DNA of 64,000 bases from Schistosoma mansoni (Eukaryota > Platyhelminthes > Trematoda > Strigeidida > Schistosomatidae): assembly GCF_000237925.1 (NCBI RefSeq), contig NC_031502.1, positions 21,636,909-21,700,908 on the forward strand. The letters are read 5' to 3'. This document shows positions 21,106-32,764 of this stretch, one piece after another. Both the position numbers and the translations under genes were made by a program. Every line of letters begins with the position of its first letter. Position 1 is the stretch's first letter. The notes under the pieces were generated by a model. That model did not search any database. It was not told the origin of the DNA and saw only the letters and a list, made by a program, of their open reading frames with translations.

Positions 21106-21154
21106 GCGCACTGCTGAGGAGTCCCATAATAGGACGAAACAGCCGTCCAATGCT
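21106..21154 (+). ncRNA. Hammerhead core, right arm of family B
   Basis: GCACTG, CTGAGGAG, TCC...GGA, CGAAAC, AGCCGTC, CAATGC. The invariant positions are intact. Stem I has one mismatch and stem III one non-pair. Confidence 0.6.
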
Positions 21155-21214
21155 TCCAGGTTTCCTATGGTGGTCTTACTTCCATTGACTCACGCTTTCA
21201 AGTATAAATAATTA

Positions 21215-22050
21215 ATGACACATTTATACTGCATAAAAGATAGAAATACTTCAAGGTAAATTAATTAACCGGTATACAATATTCTATGCTATTTTGATAT
21301 CATATCATCTTTAAAGAGTATAATGTATATTGGATGATTATTTAATTATTTCATTGTTCTCCAGATGTTTGAAGTATTCCATAATGAAATCCAAGTTTTT
21401 GTGTATACTTTTGGATAGGTTTCAAGGCAGTTAAACAAATGGGTAATGATCAAAATTCATTTCGAAGAAACGTTCCTATCAGATAGGCTGTATACCGTTA
21501 TATTGTAAAACTTAAATCAGTTTCCTATATAAAAAATTAACCGAATTACCCTCAAGAAGCGGACTTATCTTTGATCAGATAGGAATAAGACAATTTCTTT
21601 TGACTTGTAATGATTATTGGATAAATAGAAGATGGGTATTTCTGAAAATGACCTAGACTTCGGTTGACTAGAAAATCTATCCAACATCTCATCAACTGAT
21701 TGGTATTGACCGTATTATTACAGTAAAACACAAATGATAGAAAAACTCAAAAAAGATTTCAGAAGCTATTTAATTTGATCAATCAATGTTCTTCAGAAAC
21801 CTTGAAGATAATTTCATTGCTCCGATTGGACAGTGACCGAATTTGTTGCCAATCTCAACATGATTACCAGAAATATCTTCAATCTTAAAGTCACACTGTT
21901 ATACCCAAACGAAGAATAAATGACTACTAACTTCTGGGAATTATTTATGGACTATTATTACATATATTCTTATTGGATAATTATTCAGTAACTGGAATGA
22001 ACATACATTAATATTCCTTTTATCATAAGCTTTCATGTGACTTGTTGGCC
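21215..22050. other. No recognised gene or repeat
   Basis: AT-rich, without long open frames, splice-bounded exons or matches to the repeat families seen elsewhere in the window. Confidence 0.35.
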
Positions 22051-22052
22051 AC

Positions 22053-22427
22053 TGTTATAAAACTTAACATTCTTAACTTACTCCCAGGTTATCAATTACA
22101 ACATCCTACATTCACAACCACTTTTGAACTGATCTTGTATAGCTATTATTGTTCATTCTATGGTGTGATGCGACCTGGTCTGCTTGTGTATAAACAAAGT
22201 GTATCTTAAATATATGATTCATACATTAGAGGCTGATATTAGTGTTCTGGATTGAACTGGGCTGAGTTAGGCTAGAAGCTACTATACAGAGGATCAATAA
22301 GGACTCAGAGTTGATTCAAGGCTGGTCGTGCATATCATTGGTTTAGCACAGGGACAAGTTCACATAAATCGATGTTCTGATCGTCGATTTTGTCACGTGA
22401 TAGTTGACAGAACCTTTAGACATAACA
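22053..22427 (-). mobile_element. Diverged LTR-like fossil related to family 1
   Basis: Starts TGTTATAAAACTTAAC and ends GACATAACA, so it has TG...CA ends. Inside, the order of words follows the family 1 LTR at 26025-26543 (GTATAAACA..., GATTCATA..., TTAGTGTTCTGGATTGAACT). No clear target duplication remains, so it is an older or separate subfamily. Confidence 0.45.
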
Positions 22428-22429
22428 CA

Positions 22430-23515
22430 TACATTATCTTTCTAAGTAATATTATAACCTAACTGAAATCTAGTAGCGTATAGTGGTGAGAATAATGAAA
22501 ATTAAGTTAGTGTAAACAAATATTATTTCCGTTTGTAGCCCCATATGGTTACTGTCTCCCCAACTCTGTATAAAGGAGGACTGTTGGTCATGAGGATAGA
22601 AACCTCATGTTGTAGAAAGAAACCCTAATTTAAGAACGTCAACAGGAAGAAAGCATTTTCATCATATGAACTCTGCGCTGAGAGTTCAAGGGTTTTCGTT
22701 TAGAAGAGTTATGATATCTAATAAGGAGAGCCTAAATTCTTACCATCAACAAGACTGATCCAACTTCTCTTTACCTGGAAACATTATTATAAGTAACTGG
22801 GGATGTCCAGAACCCCTGAAAACAGGAGGGGCATTAAAATAGCAGCGGAAGTGAGAAGATAAAACGTGGTTGTGCTCCGAATCAATAAAAATGGTTAAAC
22901 ATCATTCCGATAAAAAAGACTAAATTTAGGAGAGCTGTTATTTAATTTTGTCCATGAAGATGAGAATGCCTCACACACAAGGAGTTGGAGTTATGTTTTC
23001 AAAAGAATCAGGAAAAGCTCTTATAGGATAGTAAACCTATAACTTCAGGATCATCAAAGTACCTGTAATTGCTTAAGTACTTTGGTCGATTTCACGTGTT
23101 AAAGTCAGCAATCTAAATTTTAATCACAATTTTTTCTACTCTGCATCTTCTACTTCTTCCATAACCTAGTGTCATCTATATGAACAATAACTCGTCTGAC
23201 CTGCACAGTTAACCTCGAGCCAACGCAAGTTGAAATCTTTTTGATACGCTATCCGCAAGTCTTTCTTTATTCCTTGCCTTGTGTCCAAAATGAAATCAGA
23301 AGCCAGCTTCTGTTATGAACTCAATTTAATCATGACCCAAAACTAATACAATTATATGCAGTAAGATCTTGACCATATATCAACATAATTAATAAACTAT
23401 AATAATGACATAACTATAACATAGGTGGGAAAAGATTGAGTTAGAGTTCCGTAATAAAATAAGAATAACTTACGAAGAACAGAACAAATAACATCCGCTA
23501 AACATTCAGCTACTG
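22430..23515. other. No recognised gene or repeat
   Basis: No open frame or shared repeat was recognised. Purine-rich patches near 22700-23000 carry no clear exon. Confidence 0.35.
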
Positions 23516-23527
23516 ATTCTTGATAGC

Positions 23528-23797
23528 AACTTGCAGTCCTAAGCATCAATGGGATGATTCAAACAAACAGTACTAAGTGAATTCAAACTTCACCCCATTG
23601 CACAAGCAAGTGGCTATCAGGACTCAGTGACCGAGAGGATAACGTGATGGCGTTTGAAGCGAAAGTTACTGGATTCGAGTCCCAGAGTGAACATCAACTC
23701 TGAGATGCAGGTACATCCAGTTGACGAGTCCCAAATAAGATGAAACGCTCGTCAAACTGGATTCCACTGCTAACCACTATCCATCTTTGCTTACTAT
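23528..23797 (+). repeat. Family A hammerhead SINE, simple copy
   Basis: Plus-strand tail-head-hammerhead order: AACAGTACTAAGTGAATTC, the head GGACTCAGTGACCGAGAGG, the B-box-like GGATTCGAGTCCC, then the hammerhead with TTGACGAG and GATGAAAC, ending CACTATCCATCTTTGCTTA. The cleavage-site AAA insertion is present (CGTCAAACTGG). Confidence 0.8.
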
Positions 23798-24239
23798 TCT
23801 AATTATTATTTCATTTCAGTCTTCATCACTTATGTTCTGTCATGAGTTAAACGTTTGGACTAATGTTGACGTTATGTGATGAACTCAAAATATCAATATA
23901 TACATCTATAAGAAATGAAACATTTTACTCAATCAATTCATTCAAGACAAATACTTTCGAAACTCTAGTCTAGTCGTTCAACACATTAAGTAGTTGAGTT
24001 AATAAACAATTTCTGAATGTAATTCAACAATTATACTGTTATGCACAACATTTGTATGCGTGTGCTTTAGCTTAAAATAATCATCTGTTATATTTAAATT
24101 TAATCTAAGTTGTGCCAAGATTGGATTGTAAGTGAGTAACATAAGTATGAAGAGCTATATTGAGTGTCTAGTATATTTGGGTACATATAGTTTGACGAAA
24201 CTGTCAATCTCCATAGACTGAGTTGGTAAGAACATAAAT

Positions 24240-24650
24240 TAATCATACCAAATTACCACCTAACTCAAAGCGTGAGACTGTCTGATATAGGACTTGGTTG
24301 AAATAAAGTCAAGGTGGGTCAAACCAAAAGTTGATAACATTTTGTGTAATCACTGACTAATAGATTGAAAAGTGTTGACTAGAACGTTGGGGTACGTAAA
24401 ATAACCTCTATCAATGGTTGCAGATTCGTCCTCAATCAAGTATTCAGTCTTTCTTTTGCGTCTAAAATTATCTTAAACTTTTTATCAGGAGGATTCATTC
24501 TTTGTCGAATCATATTGTCTATGAATAACGAGTTTTTACTACCTTATATATAGTTACTACTTCTACTACTCTGACATTCATTTTGATAATTTAATTTCAT
24601 CATACTGATATGGCATTGCGACCGATCCACATATGTGCGAGGTCCCATGT
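24240..24650 (+). mobile_element. Very decayed (TGAC)n-type LINE end
   Basis: Words such as GACTTGGTTGAAATAAAGTC, AAGGTGGGTCAAACC and ATATGGCATTGCGACCGATC follow the order of the LINE end at 19067-19715 at low identity. Confidence 0.35.
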
Positions 24651-25087
24651 TTCTTATGATCGACTTATTCAGTAAATACAATCTCCTGTCATCTATGTCT
24701 TCTTCTTCTTCTGTATCTCCTATATAATCGGGTTAATCAAGTGGATTAGTAGCCAAATCAGATCACTGATTTTATCAACCTGTTAAACTTCATTCCATCA
24801 GTATAAAGTACTCAACTTTATTCATTATCAGTCCGATTATTTAGAATACTTTTTTGGTTGGTTAAGTTATTGAGAACAGATACAAACTTAGAATCTTCAT
24901 AAAATAACTTACTCAACGTTCAATGTAATAACGAGACTTGCTTAACGCTTAATATCACACCTTGATAAGTAAAATAGACAGTTGTTTAATATTAATCCTA
25001 ATTCGTTTGGTAATCTTGTAATAAACGAGAACACCAATGGGAACAATTAAATGTATTTGAACAAAAAATGTAAGAACCATACAGTAA

Positions 25088-25535
25088 ATAAATTCACTTA
25101 GTATTGTTTGTTTGTATCTTCCAATTGATGTTTAGGATGAAACGCGCGTCAAACTGGATTCCACTGCTATCCACTATCCATCTTTGCTTAGAATGCTTTT
25201 GAATTAAGGCAATATTGAGGCAATCCACACAGTATGCACATATGGCCAATAAGAGACTGACCAGTTGCAGTCTTAAAACATCAATTGGAAGATACAAACA
25301 AAGAATACTAAGTGAATTTAAACTTCACCCCATTGCATAAGCAAGTGGCTATCAGGACTCAGTGTAGCTGAGTGGATAACGTGATGGCATTTGAAGCAAA
25401 AGTTAGTGGGTTCGAGTTCTAGGGTCAAAATCAACTGTGATATGCAGGTACATCCGGCTGACTAGTCCCAAATAGGACGAAACGCGCGTCCTGGATTTCA
25501 TTGCTAGCCACTATCCATCTTTGCTTATCATACAG
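25088..25535. repeat. Family A, partial tandem dimer plus fold-back
   Basis: A minus tail (25090-25133) is joined to a hammerhead 3' half (GGATGAAACGCGCGTC), then a full plus tail, head and second hammerhead (GGACGAAACGCGCGTC). The two hammerhead positions, 25135 and 25475, give a 340-bp period. The minus tail is the reverse complement of 25266-25318. Confidence 0.8.
25447..25500 (+). ncRNA. Hammerhead core, mutated
   Basis: ATCCGG, CTGACTAG, stem II TCC/GGA, CGAAAC, GCGCGTC, CTGGAT. The expected CTGANGA box has one change (GA to TA), so it is probably weak or inactive. Confidence 0.55.
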
Positions 25536-25539
25536 TAGA

Positions 25540-26020
25540 TACTTCATTTGTAAAATGTCAATCAATTGTCTCAGTTTTGATTGTTTCTTCGTCTCTACAT
25601 CAATCACACTCTCTGTTCTCACTCTTTTCTTTGATCATCTTAACCTTCTACCACCACACATTTCACTTTCGATTAATAGATAATACATACTACTTATATC
25701 TGTCGATATCAGTAGTACACATCTATTTGTTATCTCAGTTATTCATCTAAAATTTCTTCAAATTATTTGTCAAATTAACCTAATTTTTAACTGTGATATA
25801 CGCTTGAAAAAAAACATTCTCCTTATTTTTATTGGTTGCTATTTATAGAATAATTAGTCAAGTTAAAAATAGTAACTAGGCTACTGCTTAAAACTAGGCG
25901 TTTTTCATTTGTTATTTTAACATTGATTATTTATTATTTGTTTAACTGAATAAAAGACAATAAATAGAATTAATCAATATAGATATCCAAGGTCATTTTG
26001 TAGGTTATTGGTTGAAAAAG
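25540..26020. other. AT-rich stretch, nothing recognised
   Basis: No exon or repeat recognised between the family A dimer and the solo LTR. Confidence 0.3.
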
Positions 26021-26024
26021 AAAC

Positions 26025-26543
26025 TGTTATATTTTGATAAGGATAATGAATGGTAACTATGGGATCTATCTATGAACTAATACTATGCATACATATATTT
26101 TATCGTATAACCGTTAATAAGTAATGTGTTCATATTCGTGTCCTCCTAATTATAAGCTTCATTTTGACCTATAGACTATTATTATATGATTTACCATTCT
26201 TGAGTTATGCCCAAGTCTATTGATTACTGTTCCCCCTATTCACAGCCACATTTGGTCAAATCTTATACAAATGTTGTTTTCTACTTTATGATACGATGTT
26301 GTCGGTTTGATTGGTATATAAACCCAGTATATTTGAGAATAATGATTCATATTGCATAGGCGGTTATTGGTGTTTTGGACTTAATTGTCTGGGCTAGGCA
26401 GAAAGCAGAATCGATAAGTACTCTAGACTGCTCGTACGGTTTTCCGTATGTCACTGTTCCAATCGATAATTCGCTGCTCTGTAATTGGTGGCATCGTTAT
26501 GTTATACATTAACAGGGCCCCCTCTCGACCACAAGTTATAACA
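26025..26543 (-). mobile_element. Solo LTR fossil, family 1
   Basis: 519 bp, minus orientation, the same element as 2983-3489. Ends are TGTTATATTTTG and GTTATAACA on the plus strand. The flanking 5-mers GAAAC and AAAAC differ at one base. A TATA-like ATTGGTATATAAACCC lies inside. Confidence 0.75.
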
Positions 26544-26719
26544 AAAACTTTATTGAGTTGTTCAGTCACTTATATTTGATCAGATTAAGGATAATAAAAA
26601 GGACGGATTAATAATGGTTATATGTCAAATGCTTATACTATGTGAATAGAAACAGTATTTCTGTTAATCTTAACTAACAAGCAGATGTTAAAAATTAGTT
26701 TAATTTAATAGTTGAATTC

Positions 26720-28130
26720 ATGAGTCAATTAAAGCTAGACCACCATGAAAAACCTGGAAGCACTGGACGGCCATATCTTCCTACTATGGAGTAGTGTAGC
26801 CAGTGGAATGCGTCATTTCATTTCATTTCTCCCTTGTTCCATTCAAGCAGAGGGGTTGGGCAGGGTTGCCCAATCTCACCATTCCTCTTCAACTTTGCCA
26901 TCGGTGACATTCTGGAAACAGCTCTGATGAATATAAGTAATGGAGGTGTGGATCTCCTGCCTGGAGAAAGACTTCTCGACCTCGAGTATGCGGATGATAT
27001 AGTCTTACTGTGCGATAATGCCCAAGCATGCAATCCGCACTTAATCAGTTGGCAATCAGTGTCCGCAAGCACGGTATTGGCTTTGTACCCTCCAAGTGCA
27101 AAGTACTCCTACAAGACTGGCAGGATTCTAATCCTGTACTCACCCTGGATGGTGAGCAGATTGAAGTAATTGAGAAGTTCGTGTATCTAGGTAGCTACAT
27201 AAGTGGTGGTGGTGGCGTGAGTGATGAGATTGATGCACGTATAATGAAAGCCAGAGCGGTTTATGCCAATCTGGGCCTTCTTGGCGCCTTCGTGATGTTA
27301 GTCTGGCTGTAAAAGGTCGGATCTACAACGTATCGGTGAGAGCAGTTTTGCTCTATGCTTGTGAAACCTGGCCTCTCCGAGTTGAGGATGTTAGACGACT
27401 CTCTGTGTTCGATCATCGTTGTCTCCGAAGGATTGCTGACATCCAGTGGCAACACCATGTTAGTAATGCAGAGGTTCGGCATCGTGTGTTCGGGCGCAGA
27501 GACAATAATTCAATTGGTGTCACCATCTTGAAACACCGACTTCGGTGGCTTGGACATGTTTTACGAATGTCGTCCCAGAGACTTCCACGCCGTGCATTAT
27601 TTGCCGACTCTGGGACTGGTTGGAAAAAGCGGAGAGGAGGTCAGTGTATGACATGGTATCGTGGCACGAAAGAAAGCTGCAAAGGGCTAGCTTCTGTTGG
27701 TCCTTCACGACTCCCTGGCTGGGGTCCGAGAGATGGTGCAACACAGTGGCTAGAGACGTTATCAGATATGGCTCAGAATAGAATTCAGTGGCAATCCTGC
27801 AGTAACCTTCTTTTACTTTCTTCATAAAGAGTGGTTCTAACTTTCTTAACTGAAAGAGTCTTCTGGTTGTACATTTCAGTCCCCCTTATCTTTTCATCCT
27901 TTCTCTTCCTATTTTCATTATTTTGTGTGGCGCATATTGTATCTGGTGCCCTTCTGTACCAATATATATGTGTTTAAATAAATAAATCAATAAAATCCTA
28001 CTATGGAACCATTCAGCAATGCGTGTCCACGATCCCACTAAGGGGACCCGAACCCAGGACCTATCGGTCTCGTGTGCAAACGCTTAACCCCTAGACCACT
28101 GAGCCGCATCCAGCGATGTCAATGCCTAAC
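26720..28130 (-). repeat. Family B element split by a LINE
   Basis: The left arm (GCTAGACCACCATGAAAAAC to CCTACTATGGA, up to 26790) resumes at 27996 (TCCTACTATGGA) and continues into the minus tRNA-like segment ending near TTAACCCCTAGACCACTGAG. The 12-bp word is repeated on both sides of the LINE, proving nested insertion. Confidence 0.85.
26791..27995 (+). mobile_element. RTE-like LINE, 5'-truncated, (AAAT)n tail
   Basis: Encodes the later part of a reverse transcriptase: SSRGVGQGCPISPFLFNFAI, LEYADDIVLL, then the C-terminal region with ISGGGG, ALLYACETWPL-like and [20 protein letters not shown]. The frame is broken several times (26834-27169, 27028-27312, 27336 on). The tail is GTGTGGCGCATATTG to TTTAAATAAATAAATC. 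It is flanked by the exact 12-bp duplication TCCTACTATGGA (26779-26790 and 27996-28007), inside a family B element. It is close to the SR2/Perere-3 type of schistosome RTE elements, but exact naming was not possible. Confidence 0.85.
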
Positions 28131-28509
28131 TTTAAAGATCTTGTGATTTTAATGCAAAACTATGTTTTGTCTTGATTTTTATGGTAATTTGAAGTTATTC
28201 AACTGAGGTTTAGCAGTGACCTGAAAATTCTAAAGTTGAATTAAGTTTGATAACTGACGCCAATGATGAATTGAAGAAAAGATAGGTTAGTTGGTTGTCA
28301 CCTATTATTTATATCATTGTAATTCTGGAAAAGACTACGAAAGCCTGTTGCAATTGAACAATTTTCAGAGTGACCAATCAGAAGAAAGATTACTTCTTGT
28401 TAGTTGTTTTCATAAAACTTATCATAACAATAAAGAATAGAAGGATTAGGAATAGTTCAGGAGAAAAAAACTATCTAATAGATGAATCATTTGTACTGCT
28501 TATTTGAAT

Positions 28510-29810
28510 TTTTCAGTGGACACCCAAATTCGAGATCAACAAGTTGGATTCCATAAGGATCAGTCGTGCACAGACCTGTAGTGCCATGCTTCGCTAATCG
28601 TTCACCCTGATAACCGTTATAATACAAATCTTAACGGTGCATAAAATCAGAAGGTAAAGAGAAGAGATAGCTACAGTTTTATTGACAAATGACGCAGGCC
28701 AGAAAGTTATTAGCACATGAGCAAGTATCAGCGAGCGAAACAAAAATTACACTCATTGGAGATGGCGGGTAAGCCAACTCACTTTAATCAAGCGTTAATC
28801 AATATTTATAGTCAGATAAAAATAAATGACAGACATGTGATAAATAGGATACGAAAGTGTACACACACCTACGCTCATATAAAAATGGTCAGGGTTAATA
28901 AGTGAATAATTAACAAGGTGAAAACATGACTCTGAAGGATAGGTGAGTTGGCTTGTCCAGAATCTAGAATAAGGTATATGAGCTTAACATACCAACCCAA
29001 ACTACAGACCAAATAGCAACATTAAGGATCGTTGTTGAGCATTCAACTGGATGGGATTTATCACTATACATGAGGTGTTCGAGTGTGGATAGGAAAACAT
29101 TATGGAAACTTCGTCGACACTATTGTGTAACTGAAGAAATCGTCAACACCACCGGAAACTCATACGACGGACTACAGTGTAAAGTCGTGCATAGAGGACA
29201 GATGACAAACACATTCCAAGTGAGTATCGGTATCAGACAAGGTTTCATACTCTCACCCTTTCTCTTTCTTCTGGTAGATGACTGGGTTATGAAGACCCGA
29301 CATTAGAGGGTATGTACGTATTCAATGAATCTGTTGGTTGCAACTAGATGATTTGGACTTTGCAGATGAGCTGGCTCTTCTATCTCATACATACAAACAA
29401 AGCAGATGAAGAAAACCAATGTAGAAGCAGCCTCTGCATTAGTAGGCCTCAACATACAGAAGGGAAAAGCCAAGGTCTTCAAATACAACTTGGGAACACC
29501 AGCCCCATCTCACTTGATGGAGAAGTTCTGAAAGATGTGGAAACCTTCACATACCTACCTGTACAGCATCATCGATGAACAAGAACAATCCGATGCAGAC
29601 TTAAACGTATGTAATAGAAAAGTAAGGGCGGCATTCTTATAGTTGAACAACATATGGAACTAAAAACAACTTTCAACCAATATCAAGGTTACAATCTTCA
29701 ATACGAACGTCAAGAAAGTTCTAATATATGGAGCTGAATCTTCGAGAACTACTACAACCGTCATCGAAACTATACAGCTAATTATAAACAATTATCTATG
29801 CGATCAGGTG
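28510..29810 (+). mobile_element. RTE-like LINE fragment with nested insertion
   Basis: A relative of the copy at 35800-37187. Coding traces include RKTLWKLRRHYCVTEEIVN, VSIGIRQGFILSPFLFLLV and VETFTYL, in broken frames. It is interrupted at 28577-29003 by an unrelated sequence and ends without its 3' tail. Confidence 0.65.
28577..29003. mobile_element. Unidentified 427-bp insertion in LINE
   Basis: Flanked by the 7-bp repeat ACAGACC (28570-28576 and 29004-29010) inside the LINE, whose sequence resumes in register afterwards. It carries an internal inverted word, AAGCCAACTCAC and GTGAGTTGGCTT. No match to other families in the window. Confidence 0.5.
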
Positions 29811-29869
29811 AAGTTTTTGATTCATTTTTTATTGGTTGTTTGAATGTCCCCATCGGAGTGAGCATCAAC

Positions 29870-30095
29870 TCAGGGAAGAATGTATATCCATGCTGACGAC
29901 TTCTGAATAAGATGAAACTCTCGTCCTGGTTCCCACTACAAGCCACTATCTATCTCTGCTTATAACGCTTGTAATTTAAGGCAATGTCGAGGTGATCCGC
30001 ACAGGATGCACATATGCCATTGGAAGACTGATCAATTGTGATCCTAAACGTTTATGGGAACATTCAAACAACCAATATAAAAATGAATTTAGATA
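29870..30095 (+). repeat. Family A hammerhead SINE, diverged
   Basis: Has GATGAAACTCTCGTCCTGG, CCACTATCTATCTCTGCTTA and the plus tail down to AAAAATGAATTTA. The hammerhead stem II region is altered. The head is mostly lost. Confidence 0.65.
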
Positions 30096-30224
30096 ATTTG
30101 TCTGATTTGCAAGTTATACTACTTAATGTTGTAAAGTAGTGTAAAAGACCTAGGAAATATTTGTCGCTAAGGTATGGATTATCATATACATTAACATAGA
30201 ATTGATGTAAACAATATCTTATTT

Positions 30225-30755
30225 GTTTATTGATTTATTTAAACACATAAATATTGGTACAAGGAAGCACCAGATATATATGCGCCACACAAATCTCATT
30301 TGATTTGTGTGAGGGCTGTGATACTGCCCAGGTGCCCAGACTGAAGCAGGTGGTTTTCTTAGGGGGCCACACCCCGAGCCTTTGACCTCAAGGTCTAGTC
30401 CACAAGGCAGTGGAGCATCTTGAGGAGATGCATTCCCATGGTAGCCGATGACCAACGATTGGTTCATACGCCATTCGTTTCTTCAGGATGCTGGAGCCCA
30501 TGTGCACCATTGGTTTGGAATGGTGGTTTTCCAACTCCCCTAAGTGGACCCTCCATGACCACCAACCCGTTTAAAGCACCGGACGTTCGCTTTTCGTCTT
30601 CTCAATTTCATGAACAACACCCCCGCCACGAGAAGGCAGTGAGTAGGACTTCTCTGGTTAAGGCTATATATTCGCGTGGCCGTGTGAGAGCATTTCGAGA
30701 GGAAGAGCGGACTCTCCCCACTCTCGGCGTACCAGGGCATTTGGGGGCCACATTG
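30225..30755 (-). repeat. Family C element, full length
   Basis: Minus-strand copy. The plus strand begins TTTATTTAAACACATAAATA (tail) and ends CAGGGCATTTGGGGGCCAC (start). Length is about 530 bp. Confidence 0.75.
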
Positions 30756-31912
30756 AAATTGATCTTCGAAATTCAAATACGAAGAAATGGTTGGTGAAAT
30801 TTAGCCATGTTTGAAGTGAAATATAAACAGCATTGGAAGATTGTAGAGTTTTTTGTTTAAAAGCAAGTAATATAAACATCATGAAATGACCATAACTATT
30901 GGAGAATATATATTGCATCACAGAAATAAAAAAGTTTAACGATGGACGTTCAAAAAGATCTAGAAATTCCCCTGAAATGATGTTCTTTGATAATTGATCA
31001 ACTTTCCGATATATTTTTGAGAAGAGATGATAAGTGCAGTCTACTAACTCAATGAATGATGGTATTTCAGTAATGATTTTTCTGAAATGTAAAGCCAATG
31101 GTCCATGTTTTTAATTATTGATAAAATAATGAATAGACGAAGTTGATCTGAAAGATGTGATGAACCTGCTTTGAACAATCTGGTCACAAATACGATTGTC
31201 AATGCATTTTATATGAAAATCGATATAGGTCAATTAAAATAGTCTAAGCAATCAAAGTGATAATTATAAACAGCTGATTTACTTACGTCTGTCACACCTC
31301 GTAGAAGACCATATGCCGCACACTAGGCTTAAAGTCCTTCAAACAGCTGAAGCAGTAGCCATCTGGATGAAGAAACAGGAGCTATATGTACAAAAGAAAT
31401 ATCTCCAACCACTCCTCCTTCCTTGGCCAACCTCAAGGCCAATTAATCAATAGTAATCTTACCTAGTGAATGACCTAATTTGACTATTGTACTTACGACG
31501 TTTCGTCGTCAAATGTAATTGTCTCTCTCATCTTTATTCACAAATCTTTGTATTATTATTATTATTATTATTATCATTTGCAAATTTCATCTCTGTTTGC
31601 CGATGAAATGTAACAATATGGATTGGGACACATATGCGTTATATTCTACTTTGCTTATGACTTACTGCTATTGCATATTTAGTTCTTATGTAAACATTTC
31701 ACCATATTTTACTATAGAAATATAATCTTGGAAGTTCTCTTCGGTGTAATGATCTATCAACATCTGTATATGATGATTGGATCCCCCTAATTACGATTTC
31801 AGTAAAACTATTGGATAACGGGAAACAGTGAATCTCAAGGCATATACTTTCTCCTTTTTGAAACTTATCAGTTATATCAGTTTGATTACAATAAACGAGA
31901 AGACGTAAACTA

Positions 31913-31943
31913 ATATCACTACTACTACTACTACTACTACTAC

Positions 31944-31975
<32 letters not shown>

Positions 31976-31977
31976 TA
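31913..31977. repeat. ACT/AAT microsatellite
   Basis: About nine ACT units followed by about fourteen AAT units. A shorter ATT run is at 31549-31574. Confidence 0.9.
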
Positions 31978-31999
31978 ACATATTTGTTCAACAGGTTGA

Positions 32000-32468
32000 T
32001 ATTTTGTAGTTGGATTCATGAATCGATTGAAGCTAGACCACCATAGAAAACTTGGAAGTACTAGATGGTCGTCTCTTCCTAGTACGGGACACCTCAATAG
32101 TGCCCATTCACGACCATATCTGCGGGATCCAAACCCAGGACATATAGATCTCGCGCTCGAGCGCTTAACCTCAAACCATTAAGCTGGCATGCGACGATGT
32201 CAATGTCTAACTTCAACCAACCCACGAAATCGCGCCACCGTTTACTGTTCGTGGATTGGTTGAAGCTAGACATTAACACTATCGGGTGACGGCTCAGTGG
32301 TTTAGAAGTTAATTGGTCGCGTGCGAGACCGATAGGTCCTGGATTCGGATCCTGAGGGCAGGATCGTGGATGTGTTCCCAAGTTTTCCATGATGGTCCAG
32401 CTCCAATTGACTCGTGAAATGAAATATAAAATTACTAAAATCTCCACAAAACCTCCTTCTGATAATAA
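32000..32468. repeat. Family B fold-back with two inverted tRNA-like units
   Basis: Minus arm and tRNA-like part (GGATCCAAACCCAGGACAT), then the word around GTTCGTGGATTGGTTGAAGC, then a plus tRNA-like part (GGATTCGGATCCTG) and an outer arm ending CCTCCTTCTGATAA. The plus hammerhead is deleted. Confidence 0.7.
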
Positions 32469-32764
32469 GTTGATTTTACTATTACTAGTAGATAACGCAT
32501 TTGCGTCTGAACAATTAGGTACTTGGATCGGTGCCTAATGAAAACACCAACACCAGAATACAGGTGCATCTTCTAACTAAGAAAGCCTAAATGAGATAGA
32601 AGGTGAACATTTCATTCCACTATTAACCACTATCCTTGAACATTCTAACCAAAAATATGATGCACAGATTACTACACAAGTTTGCACTCCATCACGTCAC
32701 TGAACTATATCAATTTATAATTCTGTTCAAACATGAATAGAAAGAAATAAAGCAACATTCATTT

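Larger units (their letters stand above)
20762..21210. repeat. Family B fold-back element, best full copy
   Basis: The left end TATCAGAAGGGGTTTAGTGG leads into a 105-bp arm with the minus-strand hammerhead, then a spacer, then a plus-strand tRNA-like unit (CTGTGGTCTATCGGTTAAG; B box GGGTTCGAATC), then the plus-strand hammerhead and the matching arm ending GACTCACGCTTTCA. Both ribozyme cores are recognisable. This copy defines the consensus architecture. Confidence 0.8.

Noticed and set aside
30420-30797. Open frames in family C copies on both strands
   Set aside because: Not shared as intact frames between all copies and without recognisable domains; the repeat behaves as non-coding.
31913-31977. 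Regular short repeats as a possible CRISPR or satellite array
   Set aside because: It is a plain ACT/AAT microsatellite with no spacers; a CRISPR is not expected in this kind of genome.
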